Origin: an uncultured Oscillospiraceae bacterium
Lineage (GTDB): Bacteria; Bacillota; Clostridia; Oscillospirales; Ruminococcaceae
Direction of reading: 5' to 3'
Assembly (NCBI GenBank): GCA_934446355.1
Contig: CAKSEC010000008.1
Location: 1-64,000, forward strand
DNA: 64,000 bases
In this document: positions 8,101-16,373 of the stretch, one piece after another
Numbering within the stretch: position 1 is the first letter of the stretch
Layout of the letters: each line of letters opens with the position of its first letter
The notes under the pieces: model-generated
What the model was told of the DNA's origin: nothing
Seen by the model: the letters and a program-made list of their open reading frames with translations, nothing else
The model's database searches: none
Program-made: the position numbers and the translations under genes

Positions 8101-10050
8101 ACGATAACGCCCACCATCACCTTTACAGATAGTAAGTTTGACTATAGTTCAGGGGAAAGCGTAAGCTTCCAGCTGACTGTCGGCAGTGTCGTAAAGAGCG
8201 ACAGGCTGGGCTTCTACTGCGAGGGAAGCTATGATATCAGCAAGCGCTGCTATATCACATCTGCGGCATATAATGGCCGTCCTCTGGAACTGCAGGGCAC
8301 TTACTCCGACGAGTACTACCTTGTTCCGTCCGGCGAGGAAATCGAGGTCACGCTTGTGCCTGACGATGGTTACAGATTCAGCGCAGTTAAGCTCGGAGAA
8401 TGGAAATACGACGGCGTTCTGCTGGAGCAGTATGGTTTGTCGCAGAGCGGTACATATACCGTCAAGACCAGCGGCATTGATAATAAGCTGTTTATGGATA
8501 TTAACACAACGACAGTTCAGCAGTATTCCACAGTCGATTTAGAAGAATCGCTCAGGCAGGACCTCAGCGACGGAAAGATACTTTCTGTAACGCTAATCTA
8601 TTCCGACGGTTCTGAAAGGATCGCAGACAGCAAGAATAACGATTTCCCCGTAAATGCGCTGAACAACAATCCCGTAAGGATAAGCATAGGCGTTCCGACC
8701 GACAGCAACGGCGAACCGCTCACTGTCGTGGATAGGATAAACAACCTTATTGCTACCTACGACAGCGAAGCGCATAAGTATATCAGCGGTTATGTGAGAA
8801 TCACCAAGGACAGCACTTTCATCACTGTTGAGTATGGCAAGGTATCACCCGGCAACGCCACTGTCACCGTAAATTGCGGCGAAAACGGCACAGTTTCTCC
8901 CACTACCGCAGAATATCCGATAGATACCGAGGTAACGCTCACGGTTACGCCGGATGAGGGCTACAGAGTGAAGTCCGCAATGCTTGACGGCAAGGAAGTT
9001 ATGCTCACAGACGGCAAGTATACGTTCGTTCTGACCGCCGACTGCGAGTTCAGCGTTGAGTTCGAGAAGATACCTGCAAGCAGCGCTACAGTTACCGTAA
9101 ATTGCGGCGAAAACGGCACAGTTTCTCCGTCTACTGCAGATTATCCGATAGGCACTGAGGTAACGCTCACTGTTTCGCCGGACAACGGTTACGAGGTCAA
9201 GTCGGTTACTCTGGACGGCAAGGCTGTGAAACTCACAAATGGCAAGTACACATTCACGCTGACTGCTGACTGCGTATTCAGCGCTGAGTTCCAGAAGAAG
9301 TCGACCGGCGGGAACACCAGCGGCGGACATTATTCCGGCGGCTCCGGCAGCACAGGAACAACAGAATCCAAGCCCGCGCTCAACGGCGAATCCAAGAGTT
9401 GGAGCGATATCGCTTCGGACATTGCCAAGAGCGGCGAGAACGACACAATGATCATCGACACGAACGGCGAAACCGACCTGACCGCTGACGTAATAAAGGC
9501 TATCAAGGACAGCGGTGCGAAAGTAACAGTCAAGATCGACGCTTCCAAGTCGTGGACTATCGACGGTTCGGACATCAAGGACGGCGCTTCCTCAGCAGAC
9601 CTGAGCCTGCTGCCCGGTACGTCAACAGCAAAGGGCGCACGCGGTTCTGCGGGCTACAGATTCACGACCGGCGGCAATGACCTTGGCGCAGACCTGAATA
9701 TCGAGTTTAAGCCTGAATACGCGGGCAAGTTCGCTAACCTGTATTTCATCAAGGACGGCAAGGCTGAGTTCGTGAGCACGGCAAAGGTAGCCGAGAACGG
9801 CTCTGTAACGCTCTCCGGCGCAGACAGCAAGGGCGAGTATGTCGTAATGCTGAGTGACTACAGCGACCTTCCCGGTGATGTGAATAACGACGGCAAGGTG
9901 CTTATAAGCGACGCGCTTGCGGCGCTCTGCCACTGCGTGGATATTGAGCAGGCTGCAAATCCCGAAATGCTCGACTTTAACGGCGACGGTCAGGTAACGA
10001 TAGCTGACGCTTTGGCGATACTCCGGTATTCGGTGGGGCTTAGCTACTGA
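5113..10050 (+). CDS. Secreted multidomain protein with C-terminal type I dockerin
   Basis: The 1645-residue protein starts with a Sec signal peptide (about 1-34, ending AMILALMPAVSLTASA). The long central region is rich in beta-strand, Asn, Gly and Thr, as in beta-helix or carbohydrate-binding folds. A GDxWTW motif recurs at 50-55 and 702-707, suggesting an internal duplication. Two tandem InlB-B-like repeats of about 75 residues start at 1249 and 1324 (NCGENGTVSP in both). A Gly/Ser linker (about 1396-1415) leads to a beta domain and then a dockerin (1587-1645) with two calcium loops, DVNNDGKVLISD and DFNGDGQVTIAD. Dockerins dock onto cohesin scaffoldins, so the protein probably joins a cellulosome-like complex outside the cell. 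No catalytic domain is recognised, and no cohesin is encoded in this window. Confidence 0.85.
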   Translation: MTHSKQLGSKLLSLLLAFAMILALMPAVSLTASAEDKAVYTLNKNEHKFGDGWTWNGQTLHFFGAGTFDVDSLYFSIASTNDGGVAVIDIAGPLTVNFKSSSTFIDSACPLDIMGAGKVAAEFAGSYSCKLFSAGAKPITYAGGAIFCEGTNVMLEIFECSDLTITKGSIDVDNDYSFFQADSCLIKDSSVVIGKIYANTPDKPINIALDKSYLSLKSVIADKGGVESHYTLNKSVLYSEATSDMVVSSASNRAAIFDEVEASVIYFPRLTDTGTLLNISGNDALRALDHNGSTPVEIGGIVFCNEVINAENNSITDNLNGAFISAPYINTGYTLERCSLSGGVLISCKGRVDTYNVTAEDATIVILSTCETNDATRAGFAAHYDNDTFKSCTIVNRGGVIQNANLNLGESNVENCYVYTNTFGQLTTSKNQSVYDKAQPNNYYAPNGTVMVNNNGYTSGSLYTNITCREIILGYTKTPSPIMCGDVCADFYETYNMKFDGSDKYDVSIGGTVIKGSMFVNNTAHAYEKKSGGTWKYLSIPDEYEIVNGTSLYIGKQFLNSLKDPTVTYSDVQVSKKYPASMDIELALPYEDHIAATEFKLFKDGAAVDPADAGIIPEVTGSGTTLTLKLSAGENITEGSYTFSFSVNGQMIKGSSGTDMIGVNLSEYPMTSMEFSDIANWLYTDDKGNIQTFSDVTATVHGDKWTWYGTAGDGYNANTLVLEDGFSFTTGNICGINFDVSDPTVIVKGNASITCSPSASAGIGLSINSTESLTIKCSTKQSALNVNAGIRSVGKLTIKGVDVNAAADTAIGENMNLLDSKTIFLNNTKITAGDNWKDKCVIFAPNKFTISRGVTLDLPASNISAGSTYIAHLDSVDNIKAGDTILDAAGSPYGSDRRFGSLNPVDSSKGMKLATKAFRLTDDISDLVIEDTAVFGEGSEKLLGGQEYKFDISGYIGINDFNVTAVDNQNIEFSVKLDVNGVPYLVADVPNTATSSTITPTITFTDSKFDYSSGESVSFQLTVGSVVKSDRLGFYCEGSYDISKRCYITSAAYNGRPLELQGTYSDEYYLVPSGEEIEVTLVPDDGYRFSAVKLGEWKYDGVLLEQYGLSQSGTYTVKTSGIDNKLFMDINTTTVQQYSTVDLEESLRQDLSDGKILSVTLIYSDGSERIADSKNNDFPVNALNNNPVRISIGVPTDSNGEPLTVVDRINNLIATYDSEAHKYISGYVRITKDSTFITVEYGKVSPGNATVTVNCGENGTVSPTTAEYPIDTEVTLTVTPDEGYRVKSAMLDGKEVMLTDGKYTFVLTADCEFSVEFEKIPASSATVTVNCGENGTVSPSTADYPIGTEVTLTVSPDNGYEVKSVTLDGKAVKLTNGKYTFTLTADCVFSAEFQKKSTGGNTSGGHYSGGSGSTGTTESKPALNGESKSWSDIASDIAKSGENDTMIIDTNGETDLTADVIKAIKDSGAKVTVKIDASKSWTIDGSDIKDGASSADLSLLPGTSTAKGARGSAGYRFTTGGNDLGADLNIEFKPEYAGKFANLYFIKDGKAEFVSTAKVAENGSVTLSGADSKGEYVVMLSDYSDLPGDVNNDGKVLISDALAALCHCVDIEQAANPEMLDFNGDGQVTIADALAILRYSVGLSY
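8857..9300 (+). repeat. Tandem 225-nt coding repeat (InlB-B-like units)
   Basis: Two consecutive copies (about 8857-9080 and 9082-9300) share long stretches, such as gttaccgtaaattgcggc and gaaaacggcacagtttctcc. They encode the two bacterial beta-repeat units of the dockerin protein. Confidence 0.8.
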
Positions 10051-10070
10051 CTATAGCGGCTTTTTACGGC

Positions 10071-10105
10071 TTTGGGGCTGACCTATGGGTCAGCCCCAAA
10101 ATTTA
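10071..10105 (+). terminator. Intrinsic terminator after dockerin protein gene
   Basis: A 13-bp perfect stem (TTTGGGGCTGACC 10071-10083 / GGTCAGCCCCAAA 10088-10100) with a 4-nt loop is followed by atttag. Confidence 0.7.
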
Positions 10106-10166
10106 GCTGTAATAGTCCGGAAAACGCCCTCAAATCACTTTTCTGATATTTTTCACAGAAAGGGAC

Positions 10167-10195
10167 TGGAAAAATAAGCTGATATGTGCTATACT
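10167..10195 (+). promoter_or_regulatory. Weak promoter candidate for yfmF operon
   Basis: TATACT (10190-10195) is a good -10 box; the -35 position 17 bp upstream (10167-10172, TGGAAA) is poor. The gene starts at 10256. Confidence 0.4.
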
Positions 10196-10217
10196 AAATA
10201 TATAGTGCATTTTTAGA

Positions 10218-10255
10218 GGGGCGCTGTTTTTCGCAGCGTTCCCCGAAACAAGGAG
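10218..10255 (+). promoter_or_regulatory. Leader hairpin and abutting Shine-Dalgarno of yfmF
   Basis: GGGGCGCTG (10218-10226) can pair with CAGCG and CCCC (10234-10244). The only good ribosome site, AAGGAG (10250-10255), touches the ATG at 10256 with no spacer. No in-frame ATG, GTG or TTG lies upstream before a stop at 10214-10216. Confidence 0.45.
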
Positions 10256-11530
10256 ATGTTTGAAATACTGGAGCGAAAAAAGCTTTCCGACGGTATATAC
10301 TTTTCCAGAATAACCGACGGAAGATTCAAGACCAACCGCATTTCTGTGACATTTTACACCGAAATGAACGATACGCAAAGGGCAGACTATGCCATCGTGC
10401 CATATATCCTCACGGACGGCTGCCGCAAATACCCAAGCATAACCAAGCTGAACGAGAAGTACTCCGACCTGTACGGAGCGTCGCTGTCCGATAATCTCGG
10501 CTGTTCGTTCGACAGAAGAGCCATGTCCTTTACCATAAGCAGCATCGACGACCGCTACACGCTTGACGGCGAAAGGCTTGAGGAGGAATGCTGCCAGCTT
10601 CTGCTGGACTGTATCCTCGACCCCGTGACCGTGGACGGCAGCTTTGATCCGGCTTGCGTTGACGTCATGAAGCAGGAACTTATCGACGCAATAGAGAGCG
10701 TAAAGGGCGATACCCGCAGCTATGCGGCGCAGCAGGGCGCAATGCTGGCTTTCGCAGGCGAGGCGTGCGGAATGCCCGTAAACGGCACTGTGGAGCAGGC
10801 TCAGCGCATTACGCCGCAGTCTGCGTATAGCGCATGGAAGTCAATGCTGACCCACGCAAGGATAGAGATATTCTGCGCCGGCTGCAGCGATTTTTCCGTG
10901 TCTGAGGGAGTATTCACGAAAAGACTGGCGGGACTGGAGCGCAGCGATATCTGTGAACCTGCGCCGCAAATCAGCCCGCTTAAAGAGGAACTTTCCGAAA
11001 AGTGCGAGAAATACGAAATGCAGCAGGCGGTGCTGCGTATGTACTTCAAGGCGCCGCAGCTTACCGACAGATACGCCGGTGCGCTGCTTTCGCTGATACT
11101 CGGCGGAATGACCACTTCGAGATTCTTCACGAATATCAGGGAAAAGCAGTCGCTGTGCTATTACTGCAGCTGCTATTCCAACCGCTTCAAAAAGACCATC
11201 ACGGTATATTCGGGCGTCGATCCGGCGAATATCCTAAAGACACGCCGTGCAGTGATGTCAGAATTCATGTCCGTTGCGATGAGGGGAGTTTCCGACGAGG
11301 AGCTGGAGCACGCAAAGCTCGACCTTATCGAGAACGCACGTTCGGTGTACGATTCGGCGGGCGGGCTTTCCGCATGGTATTCCTCGCAGATAGCCGATGA
11401 AAAAATGCTCACACCGGAGGAATTTATCGAGGGCGTGCGACAGGTCACCGCAAAGCGTATTCAGGACGCCTGCAGGCTGTATTCCCTCGATACGGTGTAT
11501 GTACTGTCGCCTGAGGAGGTGAAGTTCTGA
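10256..11530 (+). CDS. yfmF: M16-family peptidase-like protein YfmF (inactive partner)
   Basis: The 424-residue protein has the M16 (insulinase/pitrilysin) two-domain fold, with RFKTNRISVTFYTEM near the start and SLILGGMTTSRFF in the second half. The zinc-binding HxxEH motif is absent, as expected for the non-catalytic subunit of a YfmF/YfmH pair. In Bacillus this pair is linked to maturation of the 5-aminopentanol modification of elongation factor P. The next gene, overlapping by 1 nt, encodes the catalytic-type partner. The start is uncertain because the Shine-Dalgarno sequence abuts the ATG. The role in EF-P modification is by family knowledge only. Confidence 0.85.
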   Translation: MFEILERKKLSDGIYFSRITDGRFKTNRISVTFYTEMNDTQRADYAIVPYILTDGCRKYPSITKLNEKYSDLYGASLSDNLGCSFDRRAMSFTISSIDDRYTLDGERLEEECCQLLLDCILDPVTVDGSFDPACVDVMKQELIDAIESVKGDTRSYAAQQGAMLAFAGEACGMPVNGTVEQAQRITPQSAYSAWKSMLTHARIEIFCAGCSDFSVSEGVFTKRLAGLERSDICEPAPQISPLKEELSEKCEKYEMQQAVLRMYFKAPQLTDRYAGALLSLILGGMTTSRFFTNIREKQSLCYYCSCYSNRFKKTITVYSGVDPANILKTRRAVMSEFMSVAMRGVSDEELEHAKLDLIENARSVYDSAGGLSAWYSSQIADEKMLTPEEFIEGVRQVTAKRIQDACRLYSLDTVYVLSPEEVKF

Positions 11531-12801
11531 TGATGGAGGAAATAGTCAGCGAAAGGCTGGGCGAAAAATACTACAGATACACCCACAGCAGCGGCGTCAC
11601 GGTGCTGATGTACCCCATGAAAGGCTATTCCACGGTCACAGCGCAGTTTTCCGTGAGATTCGGTTCGGTGGATAACTGCTGCAGCATTGACGGCGGCGAG
11701 CCGGTGCGCATTCCGGACGGCACTGCGCATTACCTTGAACACAAGCTGTTTGAATCCCCCGAAAAGGAAGCTTTCGAGCGGTTCGCTGAAACGGGCGCTT
11801 CCTGCAATGCGGGGACTTCCTACGACAGCACGAGGTATTATTTCAGCTGCTCGGCGAATTTTGAGAAGAATCTGGAGATACTTCTGGACTTCGTGCAGCA
11901 CCCCTACTTCACGCCCGAAAACGTGGAGAAAGAGCGTGGCATAATAACTCAGGAGATAACCATGTATCTTGACACGCCGGCGTGGCGGGTCTGCATGGAG
12001 CTTTACAAGGGTATGTTCGCCGTAAATCCCATCAGAAACGACATCGCAGGCTCTGCTGAGAGTATCGCGGCGATAACCGACAAGCTGCTCTACGACGTAT
12101 ACGACGCTTATTATAACCCGTCGAATATGTTCCTGTGCATTGCAGGAGGCTTCGACCCGGAGAGCGCAGCGGAGGTCTGCGAACGCTGCCTGCTGCCCCG
12201 CACTCCGCTGAATGTTACGTCGATAGCCGAGGAAGAGCCGCCGCAGGTGCAGTCACGGCTCACCGAAATGAGAATGCCGCTTGGAAAGACTACGTTCGCG
12301 GCGGGCTTCAAATCTCCCGCATATTCAGGCAGGCGCATGACGGAGGAATATATCTACCGCACGCTGCTGAACGACACCTCAGTCGGCGCAGGCACTGAGT
12401 TTTACAGGCGTTTGCGTGACAGCGGGCTGATAAACGAAACGTTCGAGAGCAGCATTATGATGGGCAGGGGCTTTTTCGTTCCGGGCATATTCGGCGAATC
12501 AGACCAGCCGGAGCGTGTTGTGGAGGAGGTCTGCAGGGAGTTCCGCAGGCTGCGCAGCGACCCGCCGTCAAAGGAAGCTTTCATGCGTGCGAAGAAGTAT
12601 CTTTACGGCGACAACGTGCGTATGTTCAACAATGTGGAAAACGTGGCGCAGAGCCTGTCGGACTCTGTTTTATACGGCGGCACGGCGTTCGACCTCACGG
12701 ACCTCACCGTCAGCGCAGATTACGAGGGAATGCTGGAGCGGCTGGACAGCTTTGACGAGAACAACTGCTGCATTTCCATCATAAGACCAACGGAGGATTG
12801 A
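11530..12801 (+). CDS. yfmH: M16-family zinc peptidase YfmH
   Basis: The 423-residue product carries the inverted zincin motif HxxEH (HYLEH, residues about 74-78) and the downstream Glu-containing helix ERGIITQEITMY, so all zinc ligands appear present. It is the likely catalytic partner of YfmF in the EF-P 5-aminopentanol-associated pair. Its ATG overlaps the TGA of yfmF (11528-11532) and is preceded by GAGGAGG at about 11512-11518. A second Met codon follows immediately. Cytosolic; the natural peptide substrate is not established here. Confidence 0.87.
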   Translation: MMEEIVSERLGEKYYRYTHSSGVTVLMYPMKGYSTVTAQFSVRFGSVDNCCSIDGGEPVRIPDGTAHYLEHKLFESPEKEAFERFAETGASCNAGTSYDSTRYYFSCSANFEKNLEILLDFVQHPYFTPENVEKERGIITQEITMYLDTPAWRVCMELYKGMFAVNPIRNDIAGSAESIAAITDKLLYDVYDAYYNPSNMFLCIAGGFDPESAAEVCERCLLPRTPLNVTSIAEEEPPQVQSRLTEMRMPLGKTTFAAGFKSPAYSGRRMTEEYIYRTLLNDTSVGAGTEFYRRLRDSGLINETFESSIMMGRGFFVPGIFGESDQPERVVEEVCREFRRLRSDPPSKEAFMRAKKYLYGDNVRMFNNVENVAQSLSDSVLYGGTAFDLTDLTVSADYEGMLERLDSFDENNCCISIIRPTED

Positions 12802-12804
12802 CAA

Positions 12805-13965
12805 ATGACATCGGCACTTATTTCAGCCGCTTCCGCCTTTCAGGAAGTGGAACTGACCTTTCCGAACCTGTTCGGAGGGTTCACCATCAGCTATTTTCAG
12901 GGCTTTGAGCTTTTCGGGATAAAGATATACTGGTACGGCGTGCTCATCACCATCGGCGTGATACTTGCGTATCTGTACGCAATGCGCCGCTGCGAAAGCT
13001 TCGGCGTGGGCAGGGACAGAATGTTCGACGTGGTTTTCGTCGCACTCATCGGCGGCTTCCTCGGCGCAAGAATTTACTACTGCGTATTCCAGACCCTCGA
13101 CCCGAACGGCATGGACTACAACTTCGTGACGGTGTTCACAACGATACGTGACGGCGGACTTGCGATATACGGCGGCATTATCGGCGGCTTCCTGACCGGC
13201 TGGATCGCCTGCAGGGTACGCAAGGTGAATTTCAGGTCGATGGCGGATATTGCGTCGTTCGGATTCCTTATCGGGCAGTGCATAGGCAGATGGGGCAACT
13301 TCATCAATCAGGAGGCTTTCGGCGCACAGTGCAGTCCCGACTGGATATTCGGCATGACCAGCGTCGATATAATCGCACGTGACGGACTGGAAGCCGGTGC
13401 GCTGGTACACCCGTGCTTCCTCTATGAGAGCGTATGGTGCCTTATCGGGTTCATCGGGCTGCATTTCTATTCAAAGAAGCTGCGCAGCTTTGACGGCGAG
13501 ATAATGCTGCTGTACATCGCATGGTACGGTCTTGGCAGAGCGTGGATAGAGGGACTTCGCACCGACAGCCTTATGGCGGGTCAGTTCAGGGTATCTCAGC
13601 TTCTGGCGGCGTTGTCGTTCGTGGCGGCTACCATAATGGTGATAGTGTTCAAGATACTCACCGAAAAGAAGAAAATACCGCTGTTCGTCACCACAGAAGC
13701 ATGGCGCGAGCAGCAGGAAACGGACAAGGCAGCCGCAGCGGCTCAGCGCAAAAAGGCTGCGGACAAAAAGGCAAAGCGTGAGCAGGCGCAGCAGGCTCCG
13801 TCTATACTCTCAAAGGACGCCGACGACATAACGCTCGGCGGGGAACAGGAAAGCGACACCTCTGAGGAAGCCGAGAAGGAAGCTTCCGTCGAAACGGCAG
13901 ATGATTCAGAGGAAACTCAGGACAGCAGTGAAAGCGAGGACGAAAATGGCAGCACAGATAATTGA
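12805..13965 (+). CDS. lgt: Prolipoprotein diacylglyceryl transferase with long charged C-terminal tail
   Basis: Residues about 1-290 form the usual multi-span Lgt membrane domain, including the GGLAIYGGIIGG segment and the signature GRWGNFINQEAFG. Lgt transfers diacylglycerol from phosphatidylglycerol to the lipobox Cys of prolipoproteins; lipoproteins are encoded at 28.4 and 54.1 kb in this window. The protein is 386 residues, against about 260-300 for typical Lgt. The extra tail of roughly 97 residues begins Lys/Ala/Gln-rich and ends very acidic (Glu, Asp, Ser). The tail is predicted disordered and faces the cytosol if topology is normal. folD begins inside the last 20 nt. Confidence 0.92.
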   Translation: MTSALISAASAFQEVELTFPNLFGGFTISYFQGFELFGIKIYWYGVLITIGVILAYLYAMRRCESFGVGRDRMFDVVFVALIGGFLGARIYYCVFQTLDPNGMDYNFVTVFTTIRDGGLAIYGGIIGGFLTGWIACRVRKVNFRSMADIASFGFLIGQCIGRWGNFINQEAFGAQCSPDWIFGMTSVDIIARDGLEAGALVHPCFLYESVWCLIGFIGLHFYSKKLRSFDGEIMLLYIAWYGLGRAWIEGLRTDSLMAGQFRVSQLLAALSFVAATIMVIVFKILTEKKKIPLFVTTEAWREQQETDKAAAAAQRKKAADKKAKREQAQQAPSILSKDADDITLGGEQESDTSEEAEKEASVETADDSEETQDSSESEDENGSTDN

Positions 13966-14788
13966 CGGCAAGGCAGTATCCGCAAGGGTAAAGGAAGAAG
14001 TAAGGCAGGAGATAGAGCGTGAGGGTCTTGAAGTTGGACTTGCGGTGGTAATAGTCGGCGACGACCCGGCAAGCCGTGTTTATGTCAACAACAAGAAAAA
14101 GGCGTGCGAGGTTTGCGGGATAAAGAGTTACGAATATGCGCTGCCTGCTGAAACCTCCGAGGAGCAGCTTCTGGAACTTATAGACACGCTGAACGCCGAT
14201 GAAAAGGTCAACGGCATACTGGTGCAGCTTCCGCTGCCGAAGCACCTCAACGAGGAAGCGGTGATAGCAAGAATATCACCGTTAAAGGACGTTGACGCAT
14301 TCTCCGCTTCAAATGTCGGCAGGATAATGATAGGCGATTATGCGTTCCTGCCGTGTACTCCGGCGGGCTGCATGGAACTTATCCACAGCACCGGCACGGA
14401 CGTTTCCGGCAAGGAGTGCGTAGTAATAGGACGCTCGAATATCGTGGGAAAGCCGATGGCAATGCTGCTTCTGCATGAGAATGGCACAGTCACCATCTGC
14501 CATTCACGCACAAAGGATCTCGCCGAGGTGTGCCGCCGTGCGGACATTCTGGTCGCTGCAGTCGGCAGACCGGGCTTTGTCACCGGCGACATGGTGAAGC
14601 CCGGCGCAGTGGTCATAGATGTGGGAATAAACCGCAATGCAGACGGAAAGCTGTGCGGCGACTGTGTATTTGACGAATGCGCCGAAAAGGCTTCGTGGAT
14701 AACGCCGGTTCCGGGCGGCGTAGGTCCCATGACTATCGCAATGCTGATGAAGAACACCGTCATGGCAAAGCGTATCCAGAGCAAATGA
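13946..14788 (+). CDS. folD: Bifunctional methylene-THF dehydrogenase / methenyl-THF cyclohydrolase
   Basis: The 280-residue FolD interconverts 5,10-methylene-THF, methenyl-THF and 10-formyl-THF. Conserved Tyr46 and Lys50 (YVNNK) form the catalytic pair, with VQLPLPKHL, PCTPAG and the NADP-site VIGRSNIVGKP downstream. The open frame extends upstream to 13901, but the ATG at 13946 has a GAGGA ribosome site at about 13936-13940 and gives the family-typical N-terminus (MAAQIIDGKAVS). It overlaps the end of lgt by 20 nt and the next gene by 4 nt (ATGA). Confidence 0.95.
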   Translation: MAAQIIDGKAVSARVKEEVRQEIEREGLEVGLAVVIVGDDPASRVYVNNKKKACEVCGIKSYEYALPAETSEEQLLELIDTLNADEKVNGILVQLPLPKHLNEEAVIARISPLKDVDAFSASNVGRIMIGDYAFLPCTPAGCMELIHSTGTDVSGKECVVIGRSNIVGKPMAMLLLHENGTVTICHSRTKDLAEVCRRADILVAAVGRPGFVTGDMVKPGAVVIDVGINRNADGKLCGDCVFDECAEKASWITPVPGGVGPMTIAMLMKNTVMAKRIQSK

Positions 14789-14967
14789 GGCGAATAAGCG
14801 GCAACGCAAAGTCATTCCTCAGGAATGCGATACTTATGAGCCTTGCGGCGCTGGCAGTCATTCTGCTGATGAACGAATGGGGCGTGGCTCAGGTGATAAT
14901 ATCGCTGCTGCTGGTGCTGCTTGCAGCGGGGCAGTGGGTGCTGTTCGTGTATATGCAGAAGAAGTGA
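14785..14967 (+). CDS. Small two-span membrane protein
   Basis: A 60-residue protein with a basic start (MRRISGNAKSFLRN) and two hydrophobic helices (about 16-31 and 34-56) ending in QKK. The ATG overlaps the folD stop codon (ATGA, 14785-14788), so it is likely translated by coupling. I do not recognise a family. Its position in a tight run of genes argues it is real. Confidence 0.6.
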   Translation: MRRISGNAKSFLRNAILMSLAALAVILLMNEWGVAQVIISLLLVLLAAGQWVLFVYMQKK

Positions 14968-14976
14968 GGGAGCAGT

Positions 14977-15627
14977 ATGGAGTTTGAACTTATTCTTGCC
15001 CATGGTCTGGGTCAGACTTCCGCTGCATGGAACGCTGTACTGCCGCACCTTTCTGATATCGGCAGAGTGCACACCCCTGAACTGTCCGAATTTATAGGCG
15101 GCGGGACGTATGGCGAGATGTTTTCGGGCTTCTGCAGCTATATTGACAGGGTGCTGAGCGAAAAAGGCGGTCAGGTATATCTGTGCGGGCTGTCGCTCGG
15201 TGCGGTGCTTTGTCTGGACTATGCGGCGCATTATCCGGAAAGGGTAGCGGGGCTGACGTTATTTGCTCCGCAGTATAAAATGCCGGCGTTTCTGCTGAGG
15301 GTGCAAAGCCTTATTTTCAGGCTCATGCCGGAGAAGCAGTTCAGCGGGTCGGGGCTCACGAAAAAGCAGTTTCTGTCGCTCACAGGCTCGATGGTACATA
15401 TCGATCTGACGCCGAGCCTTGATAAGATACAGTGCCGCACGGTCATAGCCTGCGGGGAAAGCGACAAGGCTAATATTAAAGCCGCACGGAAGCTGAGCGG
15501 GCTTCTGGCTGATTCCGACTTCCTTACGGTGGGCGGCGCAGGTCATGAAGCCAATATCGACGACCCAGAAAAGACGGCGAATATTATAAATGCGGCACTG
15601 AATGCGCATTCAAACAGCAGCATTTAA
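14977..15627 (+). CDS. Alpha/beta hydrolase
   Basis: The 216-residue protein has a minimal alpha/beta-hydrolase fold: oxyanion-hole segment AHGLGQT (8-14), nucleophile elbow GLSLGA with the Ser at about residue 73, a later Asp in ACGESDKAN and a C-terminal His in GGAGHEAN. The catalytic triad is therefore plausible. Substrate is unknown; relatives include esterases and thioesterases. It starts 9 nt after the small membrane protein and is followed 20 nt later by the sirtuin gene, so all are probably co-transcribed. Confidence 0.8.
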   Translation: MEFELILAHGLGQTSAAWNAVLPHLSDIGRVHTPELSEFIGGGTYGEMFSGFCSYIDRVLSEKGGQVYLCGLSLGAVLCLDYAAHYPERVAGLTLFAPQYKMPAFLLRVQSLIFRLMPEKQFSGSGLTKKQFLSLTGSMVHIDLTPSLDKIQCRTVIACGESDKANIKAARKLSGLLADSDFLTVGGAGHEANIDDPEKTANIINAALNAHSNSSI

Positions 15628-15647
15628 CAAAACAGGAGGGAATCACA

Positions 15648-16358
15648 ATGGATCTGCAGTCGATAATCGACGAGGGCAGGCGCATAGTATTCTTCGGCGG
15701 GGCAGGGGTTTCCACCGAAAGCGGCATACCTGATTTCCGCAGCACTGACGGGCTGTATAATCAGCAGTACAAATTCCCGCCGGAGCAGATAATCAGTCAC
15801 AGCTTTTTCATGCGTGAGCCGGAGGAGTTTTACCGCTTCTACCGTGACCGCATGATATACCCAGACGCAAAGCCGAACGCTGCACACCTGAAGCTTGCGA
15901 AGTTAGAGCGTGCGGGCAAGCTTTCCGCAGTTATTACGCAGAATATCGACGGACTGCACACCGACGCCGGCAGCAAAAACGTCATAGAGCTGCACGGCTC
16001 GATACGCAGGAATCGCTGCATGAAATGCGGCAGGGCGTTTGGTTTAGACCGCATAATGCAGACTGACGGCATACCGAGGTGCGAATGCGGCGGCATTGTG
16101 AAGCCGGACGTGGTGCTCTACGAAGAGCCGCTTGACGAAAGCTGCATAAACCGTGCGATAAACGAGATAACCGAAGCCGACGTGCTGATAATCGGCGGCA
16201 CATCGCTCGCGGTACAGCCGGCGGCGGGGCTTATCAGGTTTTTCAACGGCAGACGGCTTGCGGTGATAAATAAATCGCCGACATCAGCGGACGATGAAGC
16301 CGATATCGTGATAAACGGCAGTATCGGTGAAACGCTTGGCGGCATAGACGTCAGGTAG
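15648..16358 (+). CDS. cobB: NAD-dependent protein deacylase (sirtuin)
   Basis: The 236-residue sirtuin has the NAD-binding GAGVSTESGIPDFRS segment (18-32), TQNIDGLH (97-104) and the catalytic His116 in ELHG. A four-Cys zinc site is formed by Cys124, Cys127, Cys145 and Cys147. It removes acyl groups from protein lysines using NAD. The start has an AGGAGGGA ribosome site. Whether it prefers acetyl or longer acyl groups is not clear: the Tyr/Arg pair typical of desuccinylases was not seen clearly. Confidence 0.92.
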   Translation: MDLQSIIDEGRRIVFFGGAGVSTESGIPDFRSTDGLYNQQYKFPPEQIISHSFFMREPEEFYRFYRDRMIYPDAKPNAAHLKLAKLERAGKLSAVITQNIDGLHTDAGSKNVIELHGSIRRNRCMKCGRAFGLDRIMQTDGIPRCECGGIVKPDVVLYEEPLDESCINRAINEITEADVLIIGGTSLAVQPAAGLIRFFNGRRLAVINKSPTSADDEADIVINGSIGETLGGIDVR

Positions 16359-16373
16359 TATTGAGGTAATTAT

